64,000 nt of DNA from Corynebacterium sp. MSK041 (GTDB taxonomy: Bacteria > Actinomycetota > Actinomycetes > Mycobacteriales > Mycobacteriaceae). Under the pieces are notes generated by a model. The model was not told the origin of the DNA. It saw nothing but the letters and a program-made list of their open reading frames with translations, and ran no database searches. Location of the stretch: assembly GCF_030232265.1 (NCBI RefSeq), contig NZ_JASPJK010000010.1, forward strand, positions 1 to 64,000, given 5' to 3'. Made by a program: the position numbers and the translations under genes. Below are positions 19,958 through 28,792 of this stretch, piece by piece; the first letter of the stretch is position 1; each line of letters begins with the position of its first letter.

Positions 19958-20031
19958 AACCAGAAGCAAACCTGTTTGACTCGTGAGAAATCTCAAAGAA
20001 ACCGTAAAGTTAAATCGACACTGGAGGTGCC

Positions 20032-20790
20032 ATGACTGTAAAAAACGCAGATCGTGACGCAATTCGTCACGGCAAAATCACTGAGGAGCCGCTGCGTGAG
20101 CGGCCCGGAGTGCCTACCTGGGCACTCAAGCTCATCATGGCCGTGACCGGCCTGTTCTTCTTCTTGTTCGTCATCGGCCACATGGTCGGTAACCTCAAGA
20201 TCTTCATGCCGGACCACGGCGCGCAGCCGGCTATCGACGAGTACGGTGAGTTCCTGCGCTCGATGGGCCAGCCCATTTTCCCAGGTGAGTCGCTGCTGTG
20301 GATCATCCGCATCGTGCTGCTTGCCTGCTTGGTGCTGCACGTGTGGGGCGCATTCGCCCTGCACGGTCGTTCCCGTCAGTCGCGCGGTAAGTTCCGTCGC
20401 ACCAACCTGATGGGCGGCCTGCAGTCCACCGCTGCTCGTTGGATGCTGGTGACCGGCGCGATTCTGCTGCTGTTCATCATCTTCCACCTGCTGGACCTGA
20501 CCATTGGTGAGGTTGTGGCCTCCGACAGCTTCGTCGCAGGCTCCATCAAGGCGAACATGATCGCTACGTTCGATCCTGCTCGCTGGCCGGTCACCCTGTT
20601 CTACGTGGTGGCAATGCTCGCGCTCTTCATGCACCTCACCCACGGTGTGTACCTGGCTGTGTCTGACCTGGGCTGGCTGGGTAAGCGAGGCCACGCGATC
20701 ATGGTCGTCCTGGCTTACTGGATCCCGGCCATCGTTGTGATTGCCAACATTGCGATGCCGCTGGCTATCGCATTCGGATTGGTGTCTTAG
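20032..20790 (+). CDS. sdhC: Succinate dehydrogenase cytochrome b subunit SdhC
   Basis: Di-haem membrane anchor of the actinobacterial/Bacillus-type succinate:menaquinone oxidoreductase, 252 residues. Five hydrophobic segments are visible, starting at ALKLIMAVTGLFFFLFVIGH, and histidines at the ends of several helices (VIGHMVGN, LVLHVWGAFALHGR, LFIIFHLLD, ALFMHLTHGVY) are the likely haem ligands. CTGGAGGTG is a good ribosome site. First gene of the sdhCAB operon. It requires haem although the local haem-synthesis cluster is broken. Confidence 0.92.
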   Translation: MTVKNADRDAIRHGKITEEPLRERPGVPTWALKLIMAVTGLFFFLFVIGHMVGNLKIFMPDHGAQPAIDEYGEFLRSMGQPIFPGESLLWIIRIVLLACLVLHVWGAFALHGRSRQSRGKFRRTNLMGGLQSTAARWMLVTGAILLLFIIFHLLDLTIGEVVASDSFVAGSIKANMIATFDPARWPVTLFYVVAMLALFMHLTHGVYLAVSDLGWLGKRGHAIMVVLAYWIPAIVVIANIAMPLAIAFGLVS

Positions 20791-20810
20791 GAACTGCTGG
20801 AGGAACGTCA

Positions 20811-22832
20811 ATGACTACTGCAACTAACCCGGCTACTGACGCCGACAAGAAGGACTTCACTAACCCGCAGTCCAAGGCCAAGGGTGTAACTCCGGGCACC
20901 ATCCTGGAGAACAATGAGCCCAAGGGCATCCCGATGCGTGACATGTGGAGCTACCAGAAGGACCACATGGAGCTGGTCTCCCCGCTGAACCGTCGTAAGT
21001 TCACGGTCATCGTTGTGGGTACCGGCCTTTCCGGTGGTGCTGCCGCAGCCGCATTGGGCGAGCTGGGCTACAACGTGAAGAACTTCACCTACCACGATGC
21101 GCCGCGCCGTGCGCACTCCATTGCTGCTCAGGGTGGTGTGAACTCCGCCCGCGGTAAGAAGATGGATAACGACGGTGCGTACCGCCACACCAAGGACACC
21201 GTCAAAGGCGGTGACTACCGCTGCCGCGAGTCCGACTGCTGGCGCCTCGCCGTTGAGTCGGTCCGCGTGATCGACCACATGAACGCGATCGGTGCTCCGT
21301 TTGCTCGTGAGTACGGTGGCGCTCTGGCTACCCGCTCATTCGGTGGTGTGCAGGTCTCCCGTACCTACTACACCCGTGGTCAAACAGGCCAGCAGCTTCA
21401 GCTGTCCACGGCGTCTGCACTGCAGCGCCAGATCCACCTGGGCAACGTGGAGATCTTCACCCACAATGACCTGGTTGAGTTCATCATCACCGAGAAGGAC
21501 GGCAAGAAGCGCTGCGAGGGCATTGTTACCCGTAACCTGATCACGGGTGAGTTGGTTCCGTTCACCGCGCACGCTGTGGTTCTGGCTACCGGCGGTTACG
21601 GCAACGTGTACCACAAGACCACGCTGGCGAAGAACTCGAATGCTTCCGCCATCATGCGTGCGTACGAGCACGGTGCGTACCTGGCATCTCCGGCTTTCGT
21701 GCAGTTCCACCCGACGGGTCTTCCGATCAACGCCAAGTGGCAAGCCAAGACGACCCTGATGTCGGAGTCCCTGCGTAATGACGGCCGTATTTGGGTGCCG
21801 AAGCAGCAGGGCGATGACCGTCCGGCGAATGAGATCCCGGAAGAGGATCGTGACTACTTCTTGGAGCGCCGCTACCCGGCCTTCGGCAACCTGGTTCCAC
21901 GTGACGTTGCGTCCCGCGCTATCTCCCAGGAGATCAACGCTGGCCGTGGCGTTGGTGCCCTGCACAACGCTGCGTACCTGGACTTCGCTGACGCGATTGA
22001 GCGTCTGGGCAAGGACACGATCAAGGAGCGCTACTCGAACCTGTTCGAGATGTACTTCGACTCCGTGGGCGAGGACCCGTACGAGTCCCCGATGCTCATT
22101 GCCCCGACTGTTCACTTCACCATGGGTGGTCTGTGGACGGACTTTAACGAGATGACCTCCATCGACGGCCTGTTCGCTGCCGGTGAGTGCTCCTGGACCT
22201 ACCACGGTGCTAACCGCCTTGGCGCGAACTCCCTGCTGTCCGCTTCCGTTGACGGTTGGTTCACCCTCCCGTTCACGGTGCCGAACTACCTGGCTGGCCA
22301 CCTCAACGAGCCGCTGCTCGACCTTGAGGCGAAGGAAGTCACCGAAGCTGTGACCCGCTCCCAGGAGCTCATTGACCGCCTGATGAACATCAACGGTGAT
22401 GAGCCGCACGGTCCGGACTACTACCACGAGCAGCTCGGCGCGATCCTCTACGAATCGTGCGGTGTTGCCCGTAACGTGGAGCTCATGGAGAAGGGCCTCA
22501 AGGCTGTCCGTGAGCTGCGCCGTGACTTCTGGGCAAACGTGAACATCCCGGGTGCCGCAATGGACATGAACCAGACGCTGGAGAACGCCATCCGTGTGGC
22601 GGACTACATCAACCTGGGTGAGCTCATGATCATTGACGCCCTGGACCGTGACGAGTCCTGTGGTGCGCACTACCGTGAAGACCACCTCTCTGAGGATGGC
22701 GAGGCCGAGCGTGATGACGAGAACTGGTGCTTCGTCTCCGCTTGGGAGCCGGCTGGTGAGGAGAAGTTCGTCCGCCACGCTGAGCCCCTGTACTTCGATT
22801 CGATCCCGCTGATGACAAGGAACTACAAGTAA
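20811..22832 (+). CDS. sdhA: Succinate dehydrogenase flavoprotein subunit SdhA
   Basis: The 673-residue catalytic subunit, oxidising succinate to fumarate with covalently bound FAD. The FAD-binding VVGTGLSGGAAAAALGELG is followed by the flavinylation-type segment RRAHSIAAQGGVN, in which the His attaches FAD. The substrate site includes QFHPTGLPIN and HGANRLGANSLL. Length fits the actinobacterial clade. It lies 20 bases after sdhC and shares a TAATG overlap with sdhB. Confidence 0.95.
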   Translation: MTTATNPATDADKKDFTNPQSKAKGVTPGTILENNEPKGIPMRDMWSYQKDHMELVSPLNRRKFTVIVVGTGLSGGAAAAALGELGYNVKNFTYHDAPRRAHSIAAQGGVNSARGKKMDNDGAYRHTKDTVKGGDYRCRESDCWRLAVESVRVIDHMNAIGAPFAREYGGALATRSFGGVQVSRTYYTRGQTGQQLQLSTASALQRQIHLGNVEIFTHNDLVEFIITEKDGKKRCEGIVTRNLITGELVPFTAHAVVLATGGYGNVYHKTTLAKNSNASAIMRAYEHGAYLASPAFVQFHPTGLPINAKWQAKTTLMSESLRNDGRIWVPKQQGDDRPANEIPEEDRDYFLERRYPAFGNLVPRDVASRAISQEINAGRGVGALHNAAYLDFADAIERLGKDTIKERYSNLFEMYFDSVGEDPYESPMLIAPTVHFTMGGLWTDFNEMTSIDGLFAAGECSWTYHGANRLGANSLLSASVDGWFTLPFTVPNYLAGHLNEPLLDLEAKEVTEAVTRSQELIDRLMNINGDEPHGPDYYHEQLGAILYESCGVARNVELMEKGLKAVRELRRDFWANVNIPGAAMDMNQTLENAIRVADYINLGELMIIDALDRDESCGAHYREDHLSEDGEAERDDENWCFVSAWEPAGEEKFVRHAEPLYFDSIPLMTRNYK

Positions 22833-23581
22833 TGAAACTGACACTTGAGATCTGGCGTCAGGCCGGACCCGACACTGAAGGATCCTTCGAGACCGTTCAG
22901 GTGGATGACGCTGTTGAGCAGATGTCCATCCTGGAGCTGTTGGATCACGTGAACAACGCCCGCGTTGAGGAGGGCAAGGAGCCTTTCACCTTCGCATCTG
23001 ACTGCCGTGAGGGCATCTGTGGTACCTGTGGTCTGACCGTCAACGGTCGTCCGCACGGTGCTGGCCAGAACATCACTGCCTGCCTGCAGCGTCTGTTCAA
23101 CTACAAGGACGGCGACACGCTGAAGATTGAGCCGTTCCGTTCTGCTGCTTTCCCGGTGATCAAGGACCTCACCGTTGACCGCTCCGCACTGGACCGCGTC
23201 ATGCAGCAGGGTGGTTACGTCTCCATCCAGGCTGGTACCGCTCCGGATGCAGATACTCTGCACGTGAACCACGAGACCGCTGAGAAGGCGCTCGACTTCG
23301 CTGCCTGCATTGGCTGTGGTGCTTGTGTGGCTGCCTGCCCGAACGGTGCTGCGCACCTGTTCACCGGCGCTAAGCTGAGCCACCTGAAGCTCCTGCCACT
23401 GGGCAAGGAGGAGCGCGGCAAGCGTGCTCGTCAGATGGTTGATGAGCTGGAGACCAACTTCGGCCACTGCACCCTCTTCGGTGAGTGTGCAGATGTGTGC
23501 CCGGCTGGTATCCCGCTTGAGGCTGTCGGCGCTGTCAACCGTGAGCGTGCCCGCGCGGCATTCCGCGGTAAGGACGACTAG
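22832..23581 (+). CDS. sdhB: Succinate dehydrogenase iron-sulphur subunit SdhB
   Basis: Electron-transfer subunit of 249 residues. An N-terminal 2Fe-2S domain carries DCREGICGTCGLTVNG, and the C-terminal ferredoxin-like domain carries ACIGCGACVAACPNGA and ECADVCPAGIP for the 4Fe-4S and 3Fe-4S clusters. Its ATG overlaps the sdhA stop codon, so translation is coupled. All cluster cysteines appear present. Confidence 0.95.
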   Translation: MKLTLEIWRQAGPDTEGSFETVQVDDAVEQMSILELLDHVNNARVEEGKEPFTFASDCREGICGTCGLTVNGRPHGAGQNITACLQRLFNYKDGDTLKIEPFRSAAFPVIKDLTVDRSALDRVMQQGGYVSIQAGTAPDADTLHVNHETAEKALDFAACIGCGACVAACPNGAAHLFTGAKLSHLKLLPLGKEERGKRARQMVDELETNFGHCTLFGECADVCPAGIPLEAVGAVNRERARAAFRGKDD

Positions 23582-23611
23582 GCTTCGCTTTAAAGGAAGA
23601 GAGGAATTTCC

Positions 23612-23989
23612 ATGAGTGGACACCACGGACCTGCACCTGTTGCGGATCGTTCCGTCGAGACCTTCCCGGAGTACGGCCAGAAGATCCAGGACAGCTACAT
23701 CGAGGGCTATGACCCGGTTTCGTTGGGTGCACCGCACTCTTCGCTGATGCGTAACACCACCTGGATCGGCATGGGCCTGATGCTGGCTTCCCTGGCTGGT
23801 ATGGGCACGTTGATCTACGGTGCTGGCACCTACATTTGGGGCCACGGTGCTTCGGACAACATCACCAACGAGCTCTTCATCGCTGGTGCGGTGATGACTG
23901 CGGTGATGGTGATTGGTTCGATTGTTCTGATCGCTGTTGGTCGCAAGGACTACAAGGCTTACCGTAAGGAGACTGGTCGCCGGAACTAA
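23612..23989 (+). CDS. Small two-helix membrane protein of the sdh operon
   Basis: A 125-residue protein with two membrane spans (WIGMGLMLASLAGMGTLIYG and ELFIAGAVMTAVMVIGSIVL) and polar ends. A gene of this kind follows sdhB in C. glutamicum, as I recall. GAAGAGAGG is the ribosome site, 30 bases after sdhB. No haem or metal motif is evident. It may be an accessory or assembly subunit of the succinate dehydrogenase, judged only from position. Confidence 0.8.
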   Translation: MSGHHGPAPVADRSVETFPEYGQKIQDSYIEGYDPVSLGAPHSSLMRNTTWIGMGLMLASLAGMGTLIYGAGTYIWGHGASDNITNELFIAGAVMTAVMVIGSIVLIAVGRKDYKAYRKETGRRN

Positions 23990-24014
23990 CGGCGCCACGA
24001 AAGCCTAAACAGGG

Positions 24015-24055
24015 AAACCTCCCACTTCACGTGTGTAAACGTGAGTGGGAGGTTT
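24015..24055 (+). terminator. sdh operon terminator
   Basis: AAACCTCCCACTTCACG pairs with CGTGAGTGGGAGGTTT (one bulge) around TGTGTAAA, followed by CTTTG. It overlaps an in-frame upstream start of the next gene, arguing for the ATG at 24076 there. Confidence 0.85.
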
Positions 24056-24075
24056 CTTTGCGCTTTAATCAAGCT

Positions 24076-25398
24076 ATGGCTGAATACACTCTCGATAGTG
24101 CCGCCGCCGATTTGAATAGGTTGGGGGTTCCGGGCTTGTCCCTTGCGGACCAGGCAGAGAAGCGCCGTTCGCTGCGGATCCATAAAACGATCATGACGGG
24201 CTTGCTCGTCGTGGCGGCGATTATTTTTATCATCTGCACGTTGTGGCTAAAGCACCTGGATGGAAATGCTGCATGGTGGGTTGGTCTGCTACGCGCAGGC
24301 GCTGAGGCCGGCATGGTTGGTGGTTTGGCGGATTGGTTCGCTGTTACAGCGCTGTTCCGGCACCCGATGGGACTGCCAATCCCGCACACCGCGTTGGTGC
24401 CTCGTAAGAAGGATCAGATCGCTGGGGACTTGTCTAAGTTCGTTGGGGATAATTTTCTGAATGCGGATCAGATCGCGCAGCAGATCTCTAATGCGAATCT
24501 CTCGGAGAAACTGGGTTCATTCTTAGCGCAGCCGGAGAATGCGGAGCTGGTTACGGACAAGGCGTGCCAGTTCACTGTGCACGCCATCAATGCGATTGAT
24601 CGTACGGAGGCAGAGGCCCTGATTAATCAGCAGGTGATCAGCCGGTTTACGGAACCAGCGTGGGGGCCTCCGTTGGGGCGGATACTTGATGCACTCATTG
24701 CGGACGGCAAGGTTGAGCCGGTTGTGCAGGAGATCATTTCATGGGGCCGCGTCAAGGTGCGGGAGATGGAACCCACGGTGGTCACCTTGATTGATGAGCG
24801 TATGCCACGTTGGGCACCGCGTTTTGCCAAGGAGCTTGTGGGGGAGCGGGTGTACCGCGAGCTGGTTGTGTTCATGGCGGAGGTGGATACTGATCCGCAG
24901 CATGAGGCGCGTGGCGCGATCCGCCGTACGCTTTCGCAGTTCGCGCAGGACCTCCAGTTTGATGCGGAGATGATCACGCGCATCGAGGAGCTGAAGCAGG
25001 ACATCATGGGGTCGCGTGCAGCAGCGAATCTTGCGGGAGAGTTGTGGGATGCGGCCTCAGAGTCGCTTATCGACGCTGCGGTGGACCCCAACTCCTACCT
25101 CCGTCGCCGTGGTGCCGCCTCCGCTCAAAGGTTGGGTGAGCGCATCAACAATGATGCATTGCTGCGGGAAGACTTGGACCGCCGTATTGAGGGCCTAGCC
25201 CGCTGGTCGGCGAAGTATGCCGCGGACGAAATCACTGGAATGATTGCTAAGCAGATTCAGAGCTGGGATGGCCAGGAAGCCGCGGAGAAGATTGAGGTGG
25301 AGGTGGGTAAGGACCTGCAGTTCATTCGTCTGAACGGCACGATTGTCGGTGCGCTCGCCGGCATTGCTATTTACACGGTGAGTCACTTCCTGCTCTAA
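24076..25398 (+). CDS. DUF445 family membrane protein
   Basis: A 440-residue DUF445 (YjiN-like) protein. An N-terminal membrane span (IMTGLLVVAAIIFIICTLWL) and the family core GAEAGMVGGLADWFAVTALFRHPMGLPIPHTA are present, followed by a long helical region with LGERINNDALL-type repeats and a C-terminal span (GTIVGALAGIAIYTVSHFLL). ATG at 24076 is chosen because the longer frame begins in the terminator of the sdh operon. Function in the family is unknown; membrane topology suggests a helical bundle tethered at both ends. Confidence 0.88.
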   Translation: MAEYTLDSAAADLNRLGVPGLSLADQAEKRRSLRIHKTIMTGLLVVAAIIFIICTLWLKHLDGNAAWWVGLLRAGAEAGMVGGLADWFAVTALFRHPMGLPIPHTALVPRKKDQIAGDLSKFVGDNFLNADQIAQQISNANLSEKLGSFLAQPENAELVTDKACQFTVHAINAIDRTEAEALINQQVISRFTEPAWGPPLGRILDALIADGKVEPVVQEIISWGRVKVREMEPTVVTLIDERMPRWAPRFAKELVGERVYRELVVFMAEVDTDPQHEARGAIRRTLSQFAQDLQFDAEMITRIEELKQDIMGSRAAANLAGELWDAASESLIDAAVDPNSYLRRRGAASAQRLGERINNDALLREDLDRRIEGLARWSAKYAADEITGMIAKQIQSWDGQEAAEKIEVEVGKDLQFIRLNGTIVGALAGIAIYTVSHFLL

Positions 25399-25446
25399 GC
25401 TCAAACCCAAGACAATTCCTGACCGTAGAAAGGCTTTGATCCCGCC

Positions 25447-25770
25447 ATGACCTTGCTCCAGCTCTCGAACCTTCCGCTTGAAGCGTGGATCATGCTTTCA
25501 CCCACCTTGCTGCGCCAGTTGGTTATGGCGCTCGTGGGTCTCGCAGGCCTCGTGGGGGCGGGGATGGCGAGTGTCACGCGCGATGATGCGTTTACTGCGG
25601 CAGACCGTATGCAGAAGTGGGCGTGGGTGGCCGTCCTCGTAGGCAGTGGTGCTGCCTGCTTGAGCGGTTTCGGCTTCCTCGGCCTGATTGGGTGCGTGTT
25701 CATCGGTATTTACTTCTTCGATGTGCGCCCCCAGATCAATAACATCCTGCGCGGTAATTACGGCTGGTAG
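25447..25770 (+). CDS. DUF2516 family small membrane protein
   Basis: A 107-residue actinobacterial protein with three hydrophobic segments and the conserved C-terminal FFDVRPQINNILRGNYGW-like end. GTAGAAAGG is the ribosome site. The next start is 5 bases after its stop, so the two genes are likely translated together. The function of the family is not known. Confidence 0.85.
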   Translation: MTLLQLSNLPLEAWIMLSPTLLRQLVMALVGLAGLVGAGMASVTRDDAFTAADRMQKWAWVAVLVGSGAACLSGFGFLGLIGCVFIGIYFFDVRPQINNILRGNYGW

Positions 25771-25775
25771 TCGGC

Positions 25776-26351
25776 GTGGACGTTTCCGCTGAGGATCTTG
25801 CGTGGCTCTCACAGCGCATCGGAGTCTTTGACCCGGGGGCCAAAGCGCCATCAAGCAGCAGCATTATCGACGACCCTCAGGCAGGCCTTGTCGTCGAACC
25901 CACCGGAGTGGCCGGGTCAGCAGCCCCCGTCATCGCGCTCGTGGGGTGGCCAACGGGACGCCACCACAGCCTGATCAAAGCGGCTGAGGCACGCCTGGCA
26001 GTCCAGGAAGGTGCAGGGGAGATGTGGCTAGCGGTGGATACTGATCTGCTTGTCGCCGGCGACAACAGCAGTGCCAGCGCCGTGCTGGCGGACATCATTG
26101 CAGTAAGCCAGGTGGTGGATGAGCCGGCGAGGGTGGGGGTGGTTGCAGGGAGCGTCGATAAGCAAAAAATTGAAGCTCTCGCGCGCATCGCGCAACGTGC
26201 AGAGGTAGCTGTCCTCGCGGTGCCTGCTGGGGCGGATCTACCGTCGACGGCCTGTGAACTGGCGGTCTATGGTGTGGAGACCCTTGAGGGGGCAGTGGAC
26301 GCGCTCTACGCTGGCGCGCACCGCGTGTTTATTACACCTGCAAGTCGTTGA
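25776..26351 (+). CDS. DeoC-like protein lacking the Schiff-base lysine
   Basis: A 191-residue protein aligning by eye with deoxyribose-phosphate aldolase: ALVGWPTGRHHSLIKAAEAR corresponds to the family's GFPLG-K-EA block, followed by AVQEGAGEMWLAVD. The position of the catalytic KTSTG segment reads VLAVPAGAD, so the lysine that forms the Schiff base is missing, and the chain is shorter than the usual 220 residues. In C. glutamicum a deoC gene occupies a comparable place beside the DUF2516 gene. GTG at 25776 is coupled to the preceding gene. Probably a non-aldolase descendant of DeoC. Confidence 0.6.
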   Translation: MDVSAEDLAWLSQRIGVFDPGAKAPSSSSIIDDPQAGLVVEPTGVAGSAAPVIALVGWPTGRHHSLIKAAEARLAVQEGAGEMWLAVDTDLLVAGDNSSASAVLADIIAVSQVVDEPARVGVVAGSVDKQKIEALARIAQRAEVAVLAVPAGADLPSTACELAVYGVETLEGAVDALYAGAHRVFITPASR

Positions 26352-27108
26352 AGTGAACGTTCTCCCCGATGATGGTCACGGCAAAACCGCCATCAACCAC
26401 GTCAAAACGTTCCACCTTCATGGGGCCAACCACCTGGTCATTGAGGCCACGCTCGAGCGCAACGCTCACTGCGTCTGAGAAGAAGTCCGGCAAACTACGC
26501 CCCAGAAGCTGAGTGGACACCGCCTCAAACACGGGCTGGCCATTCTGAATATTCGGGCGTAACTCTACGGCAAAAGCACCACTGGAAAACACGATGGTGA
26601 AGGTGCCACCATCCGGGTTTGCCTGCACGTTGGAGACATTAAGGATCTTGTTGTAGCCGGGGAACTGCCCATCGCTGGTCTCCTCCAGCGAGGCCCCAAG
26701 CTCGCGCTGCAGCATGTCGCGGACAACCGCCTGCGGCAAAATAGTGTGCACCTCAACCCGGTCTGCCCGAGGATCATCAGGATCAAGAATGAACCCAGTC
26801 GCATTGATTTTCGCAGCTGGGGTGCCAGCAATAGAGGTGCTATCAGGGGTGAGAGTGGACGGCAGATCCAGGTTGATGTGGTGGATCTTCCCAGTGGCCA
26901 GCCCAAACAAAACTGGCTGCGCACCGAAGTACACCTTGGGCTCACGCTCCACGGTCACGGTTTCGGGCGCGCCATCGAGAAAACTTGTTTTGATTTGCTG
27001 CGTGATGAACACTCGGATGGCTATTTCCAAAACGAAAAACAGCACGATCAGCGCAGCGAGGATTCCAAGGACAATTTTGAGTCCTCGGCGTGATTTCGTG
27101 CGCGTCAT
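26332..27108 (-). CDS. DUF2993 (LmeA-like) lipid-binding membrane protein
   Basis: A 258-residue protein with an N-terminal membrane anchor (GLKIVLGILAALIVLFFVLEIAI) after a basic RTKSRRG start, then an extracytoplasmic DUF2993 domain rich in beta strands. Relatives include mycobacterial LmeA, a phospholipid-binding protein needed for lipomannan maturation. The 3' end overlaps the last 20 bases of the DeoC-like gene on the other strand. Confidence 0.82.
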   Translation of the reverse strand: MTRTKSRRGLKIVLGILAALIVLFFVLEIAIRVFITQQIKTSFLDGAPETVTVEREPKVYFGAQPVLFGLATGKIHHINLDLPSTLTPDSTSIAGTPAAKINATGFILDPDDPRADRVEVHTILPQAVVRDMLQRELGASLEETSDGQFPGYNKILNVSNVQANPDGGTFTIVFSSGAFAVELRPNIQNGQPVFEAVSTQLLGRSLPDFFSDAVSVALERGLNDQVVGPMKVERFDVVDGGFAVTIIGENVHFNDLQV

Positions 27109-27208
27109 GGAACGTTATTGTTCATCACACACTTGACATTGCCACGTGTGCTCCCATCAAAGATCCTGTGAGTTTCCTGGGGGGAAGCGGTGTGGCGTGA
27201 GGCGGGGT

Positions 27209-27700
27209 TTAGAGGTTCTCGCTGATCCACTTCTCGGTCAGCTCGCCCTCCTGGTTGAACAGGTCACCCAGGGCTTCGCCCACCTTCGGCTCGATCGCCG
27301 GGCCCATGAACGGGATGTTCACGGAAACCTCGTTGTCGTAGCTCAGCGTGGTGGTCTCGCCAGCGCCGGCGAGCTTGATGGTGCCACCGAAGTCCACCGG
27401 GGTGCCCTTGACGTCAGCGGTGTAGGAGACCTCAGCTGCGTCGCCCTCGAGCGCGCCGATGTTGACCACGCGCTTGACCTTCAGCGCCTGGGAAACCATG
27501 GACTGCACGGCCTCTGGCAGGACGGTAGTGGGTAGAACCTCGAAGAGGGTAACGGAGTTATCGGTGAATTCGTTGACCTCGCCTGCCTCAGGCGACAGGT
27601 TTGCGGCGATGAACTCCCAGTATGCGCGGGAGGAGTATGCCTCGTGCACCTTTGCTACGGGCTGGTTGATGGTCACGGTGTTTTCGCTATGAGTTGCCAT
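27209..27700 (-). CDS. DUF2505 family START-like protein
   Basis: A 163-residue cytoplasmic protein of the DUF2505 family, related to START/polyketide-cyclase folds. Typical segments are NQPVAKVHEAYSSRAYWEF near the N-terminus and VEVLPTTVLPEAVQSMV-like strands. ATG at 27700 is chosen; a -10-like TAGTCT ends seven bases before it, suggesting a leaderless transcript. Its promoter overlaps that of the divergent murB. Ligand unknown. Confidence 0.82.
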   Translation of the reverse strand: MATHSENTVTINQPVAKVHEAYSSRAYWEFIAANLSPEAGEVNEFTDNSVTLFEVLPTTVLPEAVQSMVSQALKVKRVVNIGALEGDAAEVSYTADVKGTPVDFGGTIKLAGAGETTTLSYDNEVSVNIPFMGPAIEPKVGEALGDLFNQEGELTEKWISENL

Positions 27701-27707
27701 GCCAAAC

Positions 27708-27717
27708 AGACTACCGT
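27708..27717. promoter_or_regulatory. Overlapping head-to-head -10 elements (DUF2505 / murB)
   Basis: TAGTCT on the minus strand (27713-27708) and TACCGT on the plus strand (27712-27717) share two bases. Each ends seven bases before its start codon (27700 minus, 27725 plus). Only 24 bases separate the start codons. Confidence 0.45.
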
Positions 27718-27724
27718 TGTTTGA

Positions 27725-28786
27725 GTGCATGAACATTCAGCGACTCCACCGGCCGAGCAAATTGACGGCGTGCGTTTAGCCGACCTGACTACGTTGCGTG
27801 TGGGAGGTTCCCCGCGCTACGCATATCGCGCCCGCACCTCTGACGAGCTTGCGCGCACCGTTTCGCTTATCGACGCCTCCCGTACCCCCCTCCTCATCAT
27901 CGGCGGCGGCTCCAACCTCGTCGTGGCTGAGGGGGACCTTGATCTTGTTGTGGTGATCGCCGCCAATGACGGTATTGAGGTGAACGCCGATGGTGTGCCG
28001 GGTCTTGTTCGCGCCGGCGCAGGTGCTGTGTGGGATGACGTTGTCGCCGCCACGGTGGAGGCGGGACTTTCCGGTATTGAAACCCTGTCGGGGATCCCCG
28101 GCTCTGCCGGTGCCACGCCGGTACAAAACGTCGGCGCTTATGGTGCGGAGGTCTCCGACGTGCTCACCCGCGTCCACCTGTACAACCGCGAAACCGGTGC
28201 GACTGAGTGGGTGCCCGCCAGCTCTCTTGAACTGGCATACCGCTATTCCAACCTGAAGTTCACCGGCCGCGCGGTTGTCCTGGACATCGAGATGCAGCTC
28301 GCGCCCGCTGACCTGTCCATCCCACTGCGTCACCTGGGCGGGGAGCGCCTTCCGCTTGCCGACGCCCGCGCGGACATCCTCCGCGTCCGCGCCTCCAAGG
28401 GGATGGTGTTGGAGGCTGCGGACCATGACACCTGGTCCGCCGGCTCCTTCTTCACCAACCCGATCGTGCCCGCGGCCGTCGCTGACGAGGTCGCCCGTAC
28501 CGTCGGCCCCGACGCCGCCACCATGCCGCGCTACCCCCAGCCCGACGGCATGGTGAAGCTGTCTGCCGCCTGGATCATTGAGCGCGCTGGCTTCTCCCGT
28601 GGTTTCCCCAGCGAAGACGCCCCCGCCCGCCTGTCCACCAAGCACACCCTGGCGCTAACCAACCGTGGCACCGCCACCGCCGACGACATCGTCGCGCTGG
28701 CCCGCACCATCCGCGACGGCGTCCGCGACCGCTTCGGTGTCACCCTCGTGCCGGAACCGGTGTGGGTGGGTGTTTCCCTGGACTAG
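27725..28786 (+). CDS. murB: UDP-N-acetylenolpyruvoylglucosamine reductase MurB
   Basis: NADPH- and FAD-dependent enzyme that completes UDP-N-acetylmuramic acid in peptidoglycan synthesis; 353 residues. FAD-binding motifs LLIIGGGSNLV and SGIPGSAGATPVQNVGAYG, the catalytic-type SAGSFFTNP (Ser proton donor) and IERAG segment are visible. It has the type I architecture found in actinobacteria. GTG at 27725 without a ribosome site agrees with leaderless translation. Confidence 0.94.
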   Translation: MHEHSATPPAEQIDGVRLADLTTLRVGGSPRYAYRARTSDELARTVSLIDASRTPLLIIGGGSNLVVAEGDLDLVVVIAANDGIEVNADGVPGLVRAGAGAVWDDVVAATVEAGLSGIETLSGIPGSAGATPVQNVGAYGAEVSDVLTRVHLYNRETGATEWVPASSLELAYRYSNLKFTGRAVVLDIEMQLAPADLSIPLRHLGGERLPLADARADILRVRASKGMVLEAADHDTWSAGSFFTNPIVPAAVADEVARTVGPDAATMPRYPQPDGMVKLSAAWIIERAGFSRGFPSEDAPARLSTKHTLALTNRGTATADDIVALARTIRDGVRDRFGVTLVPEPVWVGVSLD

Positions 28787-28792
28787 CTTGCG

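Noticed and set aside
21336..22844. 502-residue frame antisense to sdhA
   Set aside because: Composition (Val/Arg/His-rich) and complete overlap with sdhA mark it as a shadow frame.
24031..24075. Upstream start for the DUF445 gene
   Set aside because: It would begin inside the sdh terminator stem; the ATG at 24076 begins the conserved protein.
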